Source: Roseimicrobium gellanilyticum
GTDB taxonomy: Bacteria > Verrucomicrobiota > Verrucomicrobiia > Verrucomicrobiales > Verrucomicrobiaceae
Reading direction: 5' to 3'
DNA length: 64,000 nt
NCBI RefSeq assembly: GCF_003315205.1
Contig: NZ_QNRR01000004.1
Coordinates: 496,001 to 560,000, forward strand
Every line of letters begins with the position of its first letter. Position 1 is the first letter of the stretch. Positions 36,042-44,422 of the stretch are shown one piece after another. The notes below the pieces were generated by a model that saw only the letters and a list, made by a program, of their open reading frames with translations, was not told the origin of the DNA and did no database searches. The position numbers and the translations under genes were made by a program.

Positions 36042-36446
36042 CTAGAACTTGATCCCCACCTTCTGCACCTCTTGATAAGGCAGCAGCCACACGAGCGACT
36101 CGTCATGCAGGTCCACTACCTGGATGCGATTGCCAAAAGGATCGCGGAAGTCGCAGCGGAATCCTTCAATCAGCTTGATGCCATACTTGCCCGTGAGCTT
36201 GTCCCGCACCTCCGCGATTTGCGCCTCATCGCGCACCATGATGCCGAAGTGAGCGGAGCGTGATGGATTCAGACGCTCCACCTCAAACATGGCGAGGAAC
36301 TGATGCTCACCCAACTTGAAGAAGGCGTCGCCTTCACCTTCGTCGAGCTTCTCCAGATTGAAGACATCCTGGTAGAAGGCCACGGCCTTCTCCACATCAT
36401 CGACTTCGATGGCGACGTGATTGCAGCCGTAGACTTGGACACTCAT
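36042..36446 (-). CDS. VOC (glyoxalase/bleomycin-resistance fold) protein
   Basis: A 134-residue single vicinal-oxygen-chelate domain with paired beta-alpha-beta-beta-beta modules: NHVAIEVDDVEKAVAFYQDV near residues 9-28 opens the first, AHFGIMVRDEAQIAEV near 65-80 opens the second, and GFRCDFRDPFGNRIQVVDLH near 95-114 closes it. Metal-ligand candidates are H10 in NHVAIEV, H66 in AHFGI and the glutamate of the last strand position, which here is not clearly conserved. Members include lyases, dioxygenases and binding proteins, so the reaction cannot be predicted. It is a lone gene. Confidence 0.82.
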   Translation of the reverse strand: MSVQVYGCNHVAIEVDDVEKAVAFYQDVFNLEKLDEGEGDAFFKLGEHQFLAMFEVERLNPSRSAHFGIMVRDEAQIAEVRDKLTGKYGIKLIEGFRCDFRDPFGNRIQVVDLHDESLVWLLPYQEVQKVGIKF

Positions 36447-36498
36447 GGGAAGGGAGGGGTGGATTTCCTTGTCACTGCCACTGTCTTCGGAAGGAAGA

Positions 36499-37275
36499 CT
36501 ACGGCCCAGAATGCTCGGTAGCTTGCAGGGAGACGAATAGTGTGCAGTCTGGCGTAGTCTCCTTGGCGATAGGTCGCTTACCGGAGGTGATGGGATTCAT
36601 CGGGTAATATACGTCCGCAATTTTGACCTTGGACTTGTTCTCCGTGAGCCACTGGGAGCAGGCTTCAAGAAATCGCACGTTGTCAGAATGTTTCTCCCGA
36701 AAGCCAGGGAATGCTCTCCGCAACATCGCAAAGAGGCGCTCCTTCGCTAACTCGTCTTGGGTTTGCTTTGCGGCTTGAAGGAGGAGTTCCATTCCATCCG
36801 GGCCCATTTTGAGTGCCAGGAAATGTTCTACTTGCCTGTAGCGCACGCTGTCTGGCGGTGCGGTTGTGAGTAGCAGGAGGGTTGGAGGGGCGTCATGCGA
36901 CTCTTCCAGACACTTCCTCAACAGTTCTGCTCGTGCGAACTCTTGAGATTCCTCTAGTACTTTTGGCAGTACTGCATACTTGATGTCGCGCTCCAGCGGT
37001 TTGGCGGCAGCCGCCTCGCGAACATAGATCTCAAGATGCTTGCTGTCTGTCCGAGCAAGGAGTTCGGCCATGGTCGAGATCTTCAGCTCGTATTTCTCAA
37101 AAGAGCTATCCGGCAATGACGACGCTTCCATGCGCTTGGTCCATTGATCCCGCAGTTCTTTCAGAGACGGCTCCTTGGCGGAGATCGCGGCTATCGGCAG
37201 AAGCAACCCGAGCACGAGAGTGAAAAGGAGACACCACCAGGTTCTGTCTTTCAACTGGTTCGAAATCGTTGCCAT
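36499..37275 (-). CDS. Exported hypothetical protein
   Basis: A 258-residue protein with a hydrophobic N-terminal signal (WWCLLFTLVLGLLLPIAAISA near residues 13-33), followed by a mainly helical, charged domain (LKELRDQWTKRMEAS, LLRKCLEESHDAPPTLLLL, LAKERLFAMLRRAFPGF) that may form HEAT/TPR-like helical pairs. No catalytic motif or known family is recognised. It stands alone on the minus strand; the base composition of its region is less GC-rich than its neighbours, which hints at a more recent arrival. Confidence 0.65.
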   Translation of the reverse strand: MATISNQLKDRTWWCLLFTLVLGLLLPIAAISAKEPSLKELRDQWTKRMEASSLPDSSFEKYELKISTMAELLARTDSKHLEIYVREAAAAKPLERDIKYAVLPKVLEESQEFARAELLRKCLEESHDAPPTLLLLTTAPPDSVRYRQVEHFLALKMGPDGMELLLQAAKQTQDELAKERLFAMLRRAFPGFREKHSDNVRFLEACSQWLTENKSKVKIADVYYPMNPITSGKRPIAKETTPDCTLFVSLQATEHSGP

Positions 37276-37351
37276 GATGATTGCCTTTTATACCGATAGA
37301 CATCCCTCGTGACAATCAGTGTTCTTGTGAGAATGCACTTCCAACCGGCAA

Positions 37352-38416
37352 TCACTTCCCCTGCGCCGCCACCTTCTCCGCCATGGCCACGATCTCTTTG
37401 CCGTCGCGGAGTCCATCAATGAAGCGCTGCGGAATCTTGCTGAGTCCGACTTGTGCGCCTACGAGGGCACCGGTGAGACACGCGCGGGACATGTTCTGAC
37501 CGCCGCCATTGATGGCATGCAGCACGGCGCTTTCGAAGTCATCGGGAAAACGTGCTGCGAGATAATAAGCGGAAGGCAGTTGTGAGTGGATGGCGCAGGA
37601 CATGCCGTAGACGATGGAGGCCTTCCATGCGGGCTCGATGCGGATGTCCTTGTCGCGCGCCGCTTCTGCGACCCATGAGGGAATCAGCAGAGCGTCGGGT
37701 GAGGCGAAACCGAACGTGGGCTTTTGCTGATTGGGTTTAGCAATGGCGCGATCCGCCTGGAAGGGGAGTTCGCCTGCGGCCACGAGGTCTAGCAACCTGT
37801 CGGAGATATTCTCGTCGAAGGGTTCGCCACGCACCAGTGCTGCGAGCACGCACGCGAAACCGACCGATTGCTGCGCGACGAGGGAATCATTCTGGCTGAG
37901 CAGGCAGCAATCATTGGCATACTTGGCTGCAAGATACGGTTCAGTCGCGAAGCGCGCGGCGAGGATGCTGAGGCGCTCGGCTGCTTCCGAAGTGTCCGCA
38001 TTTCCCGCAGCTTCGCGCCAGGGTTTCTGGTCGCGTACCCGAGCAGTCCACACCTGGCGGAAGGAGTGATTCGTGTAGCCACCGGGGCCTCCCTGAGGTT
38101 TGCCCGTGAGCTTGGGCAGGAGTTCTTCATCGAGGCGACGCGTGAAGTCCGTCTCATCATACGTGCCACACTCTGCCACGGAGGTGAGCAGCAGTTTCAT
38201 GATGATGCCCGTCTGCGAGAGCTCGCCCGCCTCCATGCCGGAGTGGTAACGTCCCTGCTTGGGCTTGGTGTAGCCATCAATCCATGGGCCGTAGTCCTTC
38301 CGTTGCTCATTCAGGTCATAGTACCAGTGCGGTCCGAGTCCAAGGGCATCGCCAATGAACGCACCTACGATGCAACCGGCAGCGCGGTCGGCGATGGAGT
38401 CAGGGGAGGATGTCAT
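37352..38416 (-). CDS. ADP-ribosylglycohydrolase-family protein lacking canonical metal motifs
   Basis: A 354-residue protein from ATG 38416. GCIVGAFIGDALGLGPHWYY near residues 13-32 is the family N-terminus. However, the usual TDDT metal motif is replaced by GELSQTGIIMKLL, and the C-terminal DxDT motif by GGGQNMSRACLTGALVGAQV near 303-322. This GGGQNM pattern recalls the J1-crystallin/SelJ-like branch rather than true ADP-ribosyl hydrolases. Activity may be lost or changed. An upstream frame to 38581 is not protein-like and is rejected. It is transcribed alone. Confidence 0.82.
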   Translation of the reverse strand: MTSSPDSIADRAAGCIVGAFIGDALGLGPHWYYDLNEQRKDYGPWIDGYTKPKQGRYHSGMEAGELSQTGIIMKLLLTSVAECGTYDETDFTRRLDEELLPKLTGKPQGGPGGYTNHSFRQVWTARVRDQKPWREAAGNADTSEAAERLSILAARFATEPYLAAKYANDCCLLSQNDSLVAQQSVGFACVLAALVRGEPFDENISDRLLDLVAAGELPFQADRAIAKPNQQKPTFGFASPDALLIPSWVAEAARDKDIRIEPAWKASIVYGMSCAIHSQLPSAYYLAARFPDDFESAVLHAINGGGQNMSRACLTGALVGAQVGLSKIPQRFIDGLRDGKEIVAMAEKVAAQGK

Positions 38417-38610
38417 GAAGGAGTGAGTGACTGGGGGCGTGAAGGGGTATCGTGAGTGGTGGGAGAGATGGACGGTGGATGGCGCGGGCACGCGGAGTTC
38501 ACGGCGGGCGCGATCTCGTTCATGTAGCGTACGTGTCTCATCTCGGGTCAGAAACAATGATGATGGTGCTCGTCGTTGCAATCAATCAACCAACGCCTCA
38601 GGAGGCCATC

Positions 38611-39057
38611 ATGCCCAAGCAAAGCACCATCAAGCGAGCCCGCCGTGACAAGAAGGAGGGCAAGGCTCCTTCCACGCAAGCGGGAGAATTTGTGCGTGAA
38701 GTCATCGATGACATCCGCGATGGCAAACACGGCGCCCGCTCCACAAAGCAGGCCATTGCCATCGGTCTTTCCATGGCGCGTCGTGCCGGCGTGAAACTAC
38801 CACCACCTGAAAAGGGCACGGCTTCTGAGAAGGCAAGGAAGCAGGCGAAACGGGAACTCAAACGCGCCGAGCATGGGCCGGTGAAGGCATCACCGAAGCG
38901 GGCGAGGGCGAGTCGAAAGGCGCTGGAGAAGGAAGGGCATGCGGCTGCGAGTTCTACAGCATTGTCTCGTCAGACGAAGAACGCGGCGAAGAAGCGCACG
39001 GCGAAGGAACGGTCTGCGGCCGCGAAGAAGGCGGCGAGGACGCGGGCGCAGAAGTGA
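38611..39057 (+). CDS. Small basic protein (DUF6496-like)
   Basis: A 148-residue, very Lys/Arg/Ala-rich protein starting at ATG 38611 with a good ribosome-binding site (AGGAGG at 38599-38604). The first 60 residues form a conserved-looking domain (FVREVIDDIRDGKHGARSTK then QAIAIGLSMARRAGVKLPPP), resembling small proteins annotated DUF6496. The rest is an H1-histone-like basic tail (KKRTAKERSAAAKKAARTRA). Nucleic-acid binding or compaction is likely from composition alone. The gene is divergent from the ADP-ribosylglycohydrolase homologue. Confidence 0.8.
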   Translation: MPKQSTIKRARRDKKEGKAPSTQAGEFVREVIDDIRDGKHGARSTKQAIAIGLSMARRAGVKLPPPEKGTASEKARKQAKRELKRAEHGPVKASPKRARASRKALEKEGHAAASSTALSRQTKNAAKKRTAKERSAAAKKAARTRAQK

Positions 39058-39087
39058 GAGGGTCGAAGTAAAGCTCCTCCCGCTACT

Positions 39088-39528
39088 TTACTCTGGAATT
39101 GGAGGTCGTGGCGACGTGGAAGCCTGATCGTACTCCTCTTTGGTTCCAACGAAGAAATACCAGATTCTGTCGCCGCTGGTTTGCAGCGGAAAGAGCATCA
39201 CCCCTTTTGAGTCAATGGTTCCTTCATCCATCCCATAGGAGGGTAGCTTCGAACCATCAGCATAGATTGCTTCCTGAGTGTGCCATTCTTCAAGAATCGA
39301 CGCGTCCGTCGTGCGCAAGGTTCCATCCTTGGGAATATTATATACCCATAGATTGTTGGCGGACTTTTTGGGTGGCGTCCCATGAGCCCGTTCTGCAATC
39401 GTGAAGACGCCTCTAAAGTCCTTGGACACGACGCACCTCACACGGTACTTCACGGTGGACTTGTAGATCACGCAGGCCAGCACCAGCGCTCCCAAGACCA
39501 GAATCGTGATTTTCGCTGGAGAGCGCAT
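39088..39528 (-). CDS. Membrane-anchored hypothetical protein
   Basis: A 146-residue protein from ATG 39528 with one N-terminal membrane helix (KITILVLGALVLACVIY near residues 5-21) and an extracytoplasmic domain containing VRCVVSKDFRGVFTIAER and WYFFVGTKEEYDQAS. No family is recognised. It lies 20 bp downstream of panB on the same strand and may share its message. Position 39067-39092 just past its end can form a 7-bp hairpin (AGTAAAG with CTTTACT) between it and the convergent basic-protein gene. Confidence 0.65.
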   Translation of the reverse strand: MRSPAKITILVLGALVLACVIYKSTVKYRVRCVVSKDFRGVFTIAERAHGTPPKKSANNLWVYNIPKDGTLRTTDASILEEWHTQEAIYADGSKLPSYGMDEGTIDSKGVMLFPLQTSGDRIWYFFVGTKEEYDQASTSPRPPIPE

Positions 39529-39548
39529 GGGACTTGTATGGCTACGCC

Positions 39549-40325
39549 TTACTCGCCCTTCACCCTCTCCACAAACTTCCGCGCCGCTCGCGTGATCTCC
39601 ATGGCGAGGTTCGCCTCCTGCACCGCGAATGGCGGGACGAACCATGGGAAGAGACCCAGCAGATCGTGAGAGACAAGGACCTGCGCATCACACGCACTTC
39701 CTGCACCGATGCCAATGGTAGGAATCTTGATGCTGGAACTGATGCGCGCTGCCACGTCGGGCACGATGCTCTCCAGCACAATCGCAGCGGCTCCGGCTTC
39801 CTCCAATGCGACCGCATCCTCGAGGAGCTGGCTCGCGCCATCTTCGGTGCGGCCTTTCTTTTTGTAGCCGCCTTCCTTCAGCACACTCTGCGGCAGCATG
39901 CCGATGTGCCCCACATACGCGATGCCTTCCTTGGTGATGGCACGCACGGAATCAATCATGTCCACACCGCCTTCGAGTTTCACCGCATCCGCTCCGGCGG
40001 CGACGAGACGTTCCGCATTGTGGAGAGCATGGTCCGGGTTGCCATAGGTGTTCGCGGGCAAGTCCACGATGACAGGTGCCTTCTTCACCCCACGCCGCAC
40101 GGCGGCGGCATGGTGGAGCATCATGTTCATGGTCACGCCCGTGGTGTCCGGCAGGCCCAGCACCACCATGCCGAGGGAATCGCCTACGAGGATGAGATCA
40201 ATCCCGGCTTCATCAAAGAGGCGGGCCGTGGGGTAGTCGTAGGCAGTGAGCACGGCGAGCTTCTCGCCGGAGGCTTTGCGGTCGCGGAGTTGCTGGGTGA
40301 GGGCGTGCACAGGGTCTACGTACAT
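39549..40325 (-). CDS. panB: 3-methyl-2-oxobutanoate hydroxymethyltransferase
   Basis: A 258-residue TIM-barrel enzyme of normal PanB length. It transfers a hydroxymethyl group from methylenetetrahydrofolate to alpha-ketoisovalerate, giving ketopantoate for pantothenate/CoA synthesis. Motifs: LTAYDYPTARLFDEAGIDLI near residues 26-45, LVGDSLGMVVLG near 46-57 (Mg2+-binding aspartate), VIVDLPANTYG near 86-96 and GADAVKLEGG near 110-119 with the catalytic-site glutamate. Start ATG 40325 (MYVDPVHAL); an internal repeat element separates it from folK upstream, so co-transcription with folK is uncertain. Confidence 0.95.
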   Translation of the reverse strand: MYVDPVHALTQQLRDRKASGEKLAVLTAYDYPTARLFDEAGIDLILVGDSLGMVVLGLPDTTGVTMNMMLHHAAAVRRGVKKAPVIVDLPANTYGNPDHALHNAERLVAAGADAVKLEGGVDMIDSVRAITKEGIAYVGHIGMLPQSVLKEGGYKKKGRTEDGASQLLEDAVALEEAGAAAIVLESIVPDVAARISSSIKIPTIGIGAGSACDAQVLVSHDLLGLFPWFVPPFAVQEANLAMEITRAARKFVERVKGE

Positions 40326-40477
40326 GGTACGCGGGCAGCGTGCAAATAGGTGAAACGCAAAGCAGCGAAGCAGCCAAGGAGGTTAGGCTTTCTAGCCTGA
40401 CAGCGGTCGTTGGGCCTCCGGCCTGACGTGCACGGTCACGGAGCGAAATGGGGATGGGTCACGAGAGACGTAGCGGC

Positions 40478-40637
40478 AGGCCCAAGGAGTGGGAACGCCT
40501 CGTTCCCATCAGTGGGCACCACCTCTTCTCGTGTCGCGTGCCATTGGAGACCTCTGTGGTTCGAATGCGGTGCATGGGTGGCTGGACGCCGTGAACCCAG
40601 TCACCATGGGAACGGGGCGTTCCCACTCCTTGGGCCT
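40478..40637. repeat. REP/MITE-like element, family 1, copy 2
   Basis: Arms at 40478-40509 and 40606-40637 are inverted repeats of 32 nt with one mismatch (outer part AGGCCCAAGGAGTGGGAACG; inner palindrome GGGAACGCCTCGTTCCC versus GGGAACGGGGCGTTCCC). The 160-bp unit sits between panB and folK. Smaller hairpins (TAGGCTTTCTAGCC near 40384; GCCGACGCCTTCGGC near 40692) flank it. The gap 40326-40710 has no gene. Confidence 0.88.
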
Positions 40638-40710
40638 ACCGCGTCGAGGTGGGTGAGGTTGCCTTTTGGGAGCCGTTTTGAAGTCATCAGAGCCGACGCC
40701 TTCGGCTCGG

Positions 40711-41220
40711 CTACGGGAGCCAGTCGCGCTGTAGGATGCGCAAGGGAGGCTCATTACTCTGCAGAGTCTCCAGATGCTCCGCAGTGCTCCGCTCATCCCC
40801 CGGCAACACCAATGCCGGCCGGATATCCGCCAGAGGCTGCAGCACGAATCTCCGCTGCGTCATGCGTGGGTGCGGCAGGATGAGAGCCGGGTGCTCCAGC
40901 ACGGTATTACCCGCGTAGAGCATATCCAAATCCACGGTGCGGGGAGCGTGGTGGCCATGCTCGGCGGGTCGGCCAAGCTTCACTTCGATGGCGCGCATCT
41001 CGCGGAGGAGTTCCAGGGGCTCCAGGGTGCACTCCACTTCCACGACGGTATTCAAGAACGACTGCGAGCCCTCGGGACAATCCACGGGGTCGGTCTCATA
41101 CACCGGAGCAGCGGCGCGGAGTATCAGGGTGGGATGCACCATCAGAAGATGGCGCACGGCCTCCTGCAGGTGATGCAGGCGGTCACCGAGATTCGAGCCG
41201 AGGGCGATGCCGTAGATCAT
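40711..41220 (-). CDS. folK: 2-amino-4-hydroxy-6-hydroxymethyldihydropteridine pyrophosphokinase
   Basis: A 169-residue HPPK of typical size, catalysing pyrophosphate transfer from ATP to the pterin in folate synthesis. IALGSNLGDRLHHLQEAV near residues 5-22 is the family start; YETDPVDCPEGSQSFLN near 41-57, the catalytic loop HHAPRTVDLDMLYAG near 89-103 (Asp pair for Mg2+) and LPHPRMTQRRFVLQPL near 115-130 complete the signature. It lies downstream of dapB in the same direction, with an inverted-repeat element between. Start ATG 41220. Confidence 0.94.
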   Translation of the reverse strand: MIYGIALGSNLGDRLHHLQEAVRHLLMVHPTLILRAAAPVYETDPVDCPEGSQSFLNTVVEVECTLEPLELLREMRAIEVKLGRPAEHGHHAPRTVDLDMLYAGNTVLEHPALILPHPRMTQRRFVLQPLADIRPALVLPGDERSTAEHLETLQSNEPPLRILQRDWLP

Positions 41221-41257
41221 GGAGGGGAGCCCATCGAGACTTCATCCGGATAGAGAG

Positions 41258-41357
41258 AATGCAAAATGAGAAGTGAAAAATGAAAAGTGCAAAATGGCGA
41301 GCATCTCAGGCGCGCATCACTTTGCATTTTTCATTTTGCAGTTTTCACTTTTCATTG
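41258..41357. repeat. AT-rich inverted repeat between dapB and folK
   Basis: The left arm near 41258-41299 (built from AAAATGAGAAGTG, AATGAAAAGTGCAAAATGG) is an imperfect inverted repeat of the right arm near 41318-41357 (TTTGCATTTTTCATTTTGCA, CACTTTTCATT). It is far more AT-rich than the surroundings and could form a long cruciform or RNA hairpin. Confidence 0.7.
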
Positions 41358-41421
41358 CCTGAGGTTCGGCTTGCGCGGTGCGCTGCTATGGAAGGCGAGG
41401 GCTTGCCACGTGCGAGTGCAG

Positions 41422-41438
41422 CCGCCGAGGCTCGGCGG
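41422..41438 (-). terminator. Palindrome just downstream of dapB
   Basis: CCGCCGAGGCTCGGCGG forms a perfect 7-bp GC stem with a GGC/GCC loop, 11 bp past the dapB stop. The same 17-mer and a few flanking bases recur 2 bp downstream of lnt at 49190-49206, so it behaves like a repeated 3'-end hairpin. No U-run follows on the minus strand. Confidence 0.55.
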
Positions 41439-41448
41439 ACTACTTTCT

Positions 41449-42189
41449 CTACTTCAGTCCCAAAACGTCCTGCATGTCATAGATGCCGGCGCTTTTGTCG
41501 GAGAGCCACTTGGCGGCGCGGACGCTGCCACCGGCGAAGGTGTCGCGGCTGCTGGCCTTGTGCGTGAGCTCCACGCGCTCGCCGATGTTGGCGAAGACAA
41601 CCGTGTGGTCGCCCACGACATCGCCGCCGCGCAGGGCATGCACGCCGATTTCCTTCTTGGTACGCGCACCCACATCGCCGAAGCGGCCGTGGCGCGTGTC
41701 CTTGTCGTAGCTCACGCCGGATTCTTCGCAGAGGATTTCCACCAGGCGGCGTGCGGTGCCGCTGGGGGAGTCGGTCTTCATGCGGTGATGCATCTCAATC
41801 ACTTCAAGGTCGAAGGGCTCGCCGAGGATGCGGGCGGCCTGGCGGGTGAGCCAGAAGAGGGTATTCACACCTACGCTGAAGTTCGCGGCAAAGACCACGG
41901 GGATGGTCTTGGCAGCTTCGCGGATGGTATTGCGCTCTTCGTCCGTGTGACCAGTGGTGCCCATGACTAGCGCCTTCTTGTGCTTCACACAAGCGGCCAC
42001 GAGTTCATTGCTGAAGTGGTGCGAGGTGAAGTCGATGACCGCATCACACTTGGCGAGCGCTTCATCGAGACTATCACCCATGTCGATGGCAGCACCGACC
42101 ACGGTATCAGGGTCCGACTCCGTGGCACGGATGACAGCCTGGCCCATGCGGCCCTTGGCGCCAGTGACGAGAATGCGAATGGAAGACAT
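41449..42189 (-). CDS. dapB: 4-hydroxy-tetrahydrodipicolinate reductase
   Basis: A 246-residue enzyme from ATG 42189. It reduces the dihydropicolinate intermediate to tetrahydrodipicolinate using NAD(P)H in lysine/diaminopimelate synthesis. The Rossmann motif VTGAKGRMGQAVI is near residues 8-20, DFTSHHFSNELV near 58-69, MGTTGHTDEE near 81-90, and the catalytic HHRMKTDSPSGTA near 136-148 with the His pair and Lys. Downstream FANIGERVELTHKASSRDTF is also family-typical. The upstream 36 codons in frame lie within a repeat and are excluded. It belongs to a minus-strand dap cluster. Confidence 0.95.
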   Translation of the reverse strand: MSSIRILVTGAKGRMGQAVIRATESDPDTVVGAAIDMGDSLDEALAKCDAVIDFTSHHFSNELVAACVKHKKALVMGTTGHTDEERNTIREAAKTIPVVFAANFSVGVNTLFWLTRQAARILGEPFDLEVIEMHHRMKTDSPSGTARRLVEILCEESGVSYDKDTRHGRFGDVGARTKKEIGVHALRGGDVVGDHTVVFANIGERVELTHKASSRDTFAGGSVRAAKWLSDKSAGIYDMQDVLGLK

Positions 42190-42211
42190 GAGAGGGGAGG
42201 TTGGCGGTTGT

Positions 42212-42335
42212 TGAGCGGTGGTTTGCGATGGTTGAGCAGTGGTTGGTTGAGGAGATGAGGCCGTGGGAGCAAGGCGACTGTCTTCAGTACAAACCATCGC
42301 TCAACCACAGCTCAACCATCGCAAACAACTGCTCA
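42212..42335. repeat. Inverted repeat between dapA and dapB
   Basis: Arms of 34 nt at 42212-42245 and 42302-42335 match as reverse complements with about three mismatches (core TTTGCGATGGTTGAGC). Tandem TGGTTGAGC-like units lie inside. It occupies almost the whole 152-bp gap and begins only 6 bp past the dapA stop. Confidence 0.8.
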
Positions 42336-42341
42336 GCGTAT

Positions 42342-43220
42342 TCAGATAATTTCTAGCTTCACCATCGTGGCCTTCAGCTCGGCCACCTGGGCGTCGCTCA
42401 TCTCGCACATGGGCAGGCGGAGTTCGGCGTCGCAGAGACCCTTGAGGGCCATGGCGGTCTTGATGGGGATGGGGTTCGTCGCGAGCTTCAGGAACATGCT
42501 GAAGAGCGGGTTGAACTTCGCGTGGATGGCCTGGGCCTCGGCCCACTCACCCTTCAGTGCGTGCTGCACCATGGTGCTCATCTCCTTCGGAATCAGATTG
42601 CCCGCCACGCTCACGATGCCCACGCCACCCACGCTCATGAAGGGCAGGGTCAGGGAGTCATCGCCGGAGAGGACTTCGAAATCCGCGGGGAGGAGCTGCT
42701 TCAGCACGCTCACGCGGTCGGCATTGCCACCGGCTTCCTTGATGGCGCGGATGTTCGGGCACTCCTCGGCGAGGCGCACCACGGTCTCGATGCCAATCTC
42801 GATGCCGCAGCGTCCGGGAATGCTGTAGAGCATGATGGGCAGGCTCGTATTCTTCGCGATGTCGCGGAAGTGGCGGTAGAGACCTTCCTGCGTGGGCTTG
42901 TTGTAGTAGGGTGCCACCTGCAGGGAGGCATTCGCGCCAGCGGCCTCGGCCTCTTGCGTCATCTCAATGGCCTCACGCGTGCTGTTGCTGCCGGTACCGG
43001 CAATCACGAGACCACGACCACGGGCGATGCCCACGGTGAGCTGGATCACGCGGTCATGCTCATCGTAGTCCAGGGTGGGGGACTCGCCGGTCGTGCCGCA
43101 CGGCACCACGCCCTGCACGCCGCCATCGAACTGGTAGTCGATGACTTTTTTCAGCGCATCCTCATCCAGTCGGCCGTTGCGGAAAGGGGTGATGATGGCG
43201 GTATGGGTACCTGCGAACAT
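42342..43220 (-). CDS. dapA: 4-hydroxy-tetrahydrodipicolinate synthase
   Basis: A 292-residue TIM-barrel aldolase from ATG 43220 (MFAGTHTAIITPFRNG). It condenses pyruvate with aspartate semialdehyde, the entry step of lysine/diaminopimelate synthesis. GVVPCGTTGESPTLDYDEH near residues 37-55, APYYNKPTQEGLYRHF near 103-118 with the catalytic tyrosine, and NIRAIKEAGGNADRV near 156-170 with the Schiff-base lysine are all intact. A 20-codon in-frame extension upstream is not conserved in the family and is left out. A repeat element follows the gene. Confidence 0.96.
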   Translation of the reverse strand: MFAGTHTAIITPFRNGRLDEDALKKVIDYQFDGGVQGVVPCGTTGESPTLDYDEHDRVIQLTVGIARGRGLVIAGTGSNSTREAIEMTQEAEAAGANASLQVAPYYNKPTQEGLYRHFRDIAKNTSLPIMLYSIPGRCGIEIGIETVVRLAEECPNIRAIKEAGGNADRVSVLKQLLPADFEVLSGDDSLTLPFMSVGGVGIVSVAGNLIPKEMSTMVQHALKGEWAEAQAIHAKFNPLFSMFLKLATNPIPIKTAMALKGLCDAELRLPMCEMSDAQVAELKATMVKLEII

Positions 43221-43310
43221 GGGTTTGTAGTTACGTGTTTTGACGAAAGACAATTTGAGAGAGGGAATACGCCAGCGCAAGCGCGCTGGAAGCAGACGAA
43301 GAGGGTGGCC

Positions 43311-43580
43311 TCACGCGCGTGCGCGGTCGGCATCGAGCGATTTTCCGCAGCAGGGGCAGTACTGCACGCCCGGGCTGGCGCTGTGCATCCACGCGCCGGC
43401 GGGCTTCAGGCAGTGCACGCATTTCCCGGCGAACTTCGCCCAGAGGATGCCGCTGAAAAGCAGCACCACGCCTGTAGCTTGCAGCCATTTCAAGTCAGAC
43501 AATGCCATCACTGCGATTCCGAGAATCACGACCGGCCACGCGATGCGGTGGGCCTTCTGAAGGGATTGTCTGCTGGTCAT
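43311..43580 (-). CDS. Small membrane protein with zinc-ribbon-like Cys pairs
   Basis: An 89-residue protein with two hydrophobic segments (IAWPVVILGIAVMAL near residues 13-27, ATGVVLLFSGILWAKF near 35-50) and two cysteine pairs (KCVHCL near 53-58, YCPCCGKSLD near 74-83) that could bind zinc. It sits 7 bp after dapF and 90 bp before dapA in the dap cluster. No family is recognised and its link to lysine synthesis is unclear. Confidence 0.7.
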   Translation of the reverse strand: MTSRQSLQKAHRIAWPVVILGIAVMALSDLKWLQATGVVLLFSGILWAKFAGKCVHCLKPAGAWMHSASPGVQYCPCCGKSLDADRARA

Positions 43581-43587
43581 AGGAAAA

Positions 43588-44403
43588 TCAAACCTCCACG
43601 GTGCCTTCGAAGACGAAGTCCGCCGGTCCGTGCAGGGTCACGTTCTGGTAGCCGTCGGCTGTCTTCTGGAATCCGATCTGCAGGGTATCACCACCGCGCA
43701 CGAGCACGGACACCGGCGAGGTGAAGCCGTGCAGTTCATGGGCAATCAGCGCGCACGCCACCATGCCGGTGCCGCAGGCGAGCGTCTCATCCTCCACACC
43801 GCGCTCATACGTGCGGATGGAGATGCTGTTTGGCCCGGTGATTTTTACGAAGTTCGCGTTCGTGCCCTTGGGCGCAAAGGCCGTGTGGTACCGCAGGCCG
43901 GCGCCGAGGCCGCGCACATTGGTATGCTCCAGGTCTTCCACGAAGACCACCGCGTGGGGCACGCCGGTATTCACGCTGTGGACGCTGAGCTCAATGCCTT
44001 CCACGGGGAGGGTCTGGTTCAGCTTCAGGCTGTGCGGCGCACTCATGTTGATGCGCACCTGGTCGCCCAGGTAGTCCGCGGAGATCATACCCGCGAGCGT
44101 TTCAAACTTCAGGCCACCGAGCTTGTCCTCATGGAGACGGTTCACGTAGCGGGCGAAGCAGCGCGCGCCATTGCCGCACATCTCGGCCTCGCCACCGTCC
44201 GCATTGTGGTAGCGCATCTTGAAGTCGCCGCCGTCTGTGGCGGGTTCCACGAGGAGAAGGCCATCCGCTCCCACGCCGCGATGCCGGTCGCACAGGCGGG
44301 CGATCGTTTCGTTGTCGATGTGCACGGACTGAGTGCGGTTGTCGAGCATGACGAAGTCATTGCCCGCGCCGTTCATCTTCCAGAATTTGAGCGTGGTAGC
44401 CAT
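43588..44403 (-). CDS. dapF: Diaminopimelate epimerase
   Basis: A 271-residue enzyme converting LL- to meso-diaminopimelate for peptidoglycan and lysine. FWKMNGAGNDFVMLDNR near residues 7-23 is the family opening. The two catalytic cysteines are in EMCGNGARCFARYVN near 74-88 and DETLACGTGMVACAL near 207-221. VNTGVPHAVVFVEDLE near 144-159 is also typical. Start ATG 44403; 19 bp separate it from the trpA stop, so trpA and dapF are probably co-transcribed. Confidence 0.96.
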   Translation of the reverse strand: MATTLKFWKMNGAGNDFVMLDNRTQSVHIDNETIARLCDRHRGVGADGLLLVEPATDGGDFKMRYHNADGGEAEMCGNGARCFARYVNRLHEDKLGGLKFETLAGMISADYLGDQVRINMSAPHSLKLNQTLPVEGIELSVHSVNTGVPHAVVFVEDLEHTNVRGLGAGLRYHTAFAPKGTNANFVKITGPNSISIRTYERGVEDETLACGTGMVACALIAHELHGFTSPVSVLVRGGDTLQIGFQKTADGYQNVTLHGPADFVFEGTVEV

Positions 44404-44422
44404 GGGGAAAGGGGCGGTGAAG

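Noticed and set aside
35590-36045. Plus-strand frame of 151 codons
   Set aside because: It is a translation of the 68-bp inverted-repeat element and flanks, with no protein-like features.
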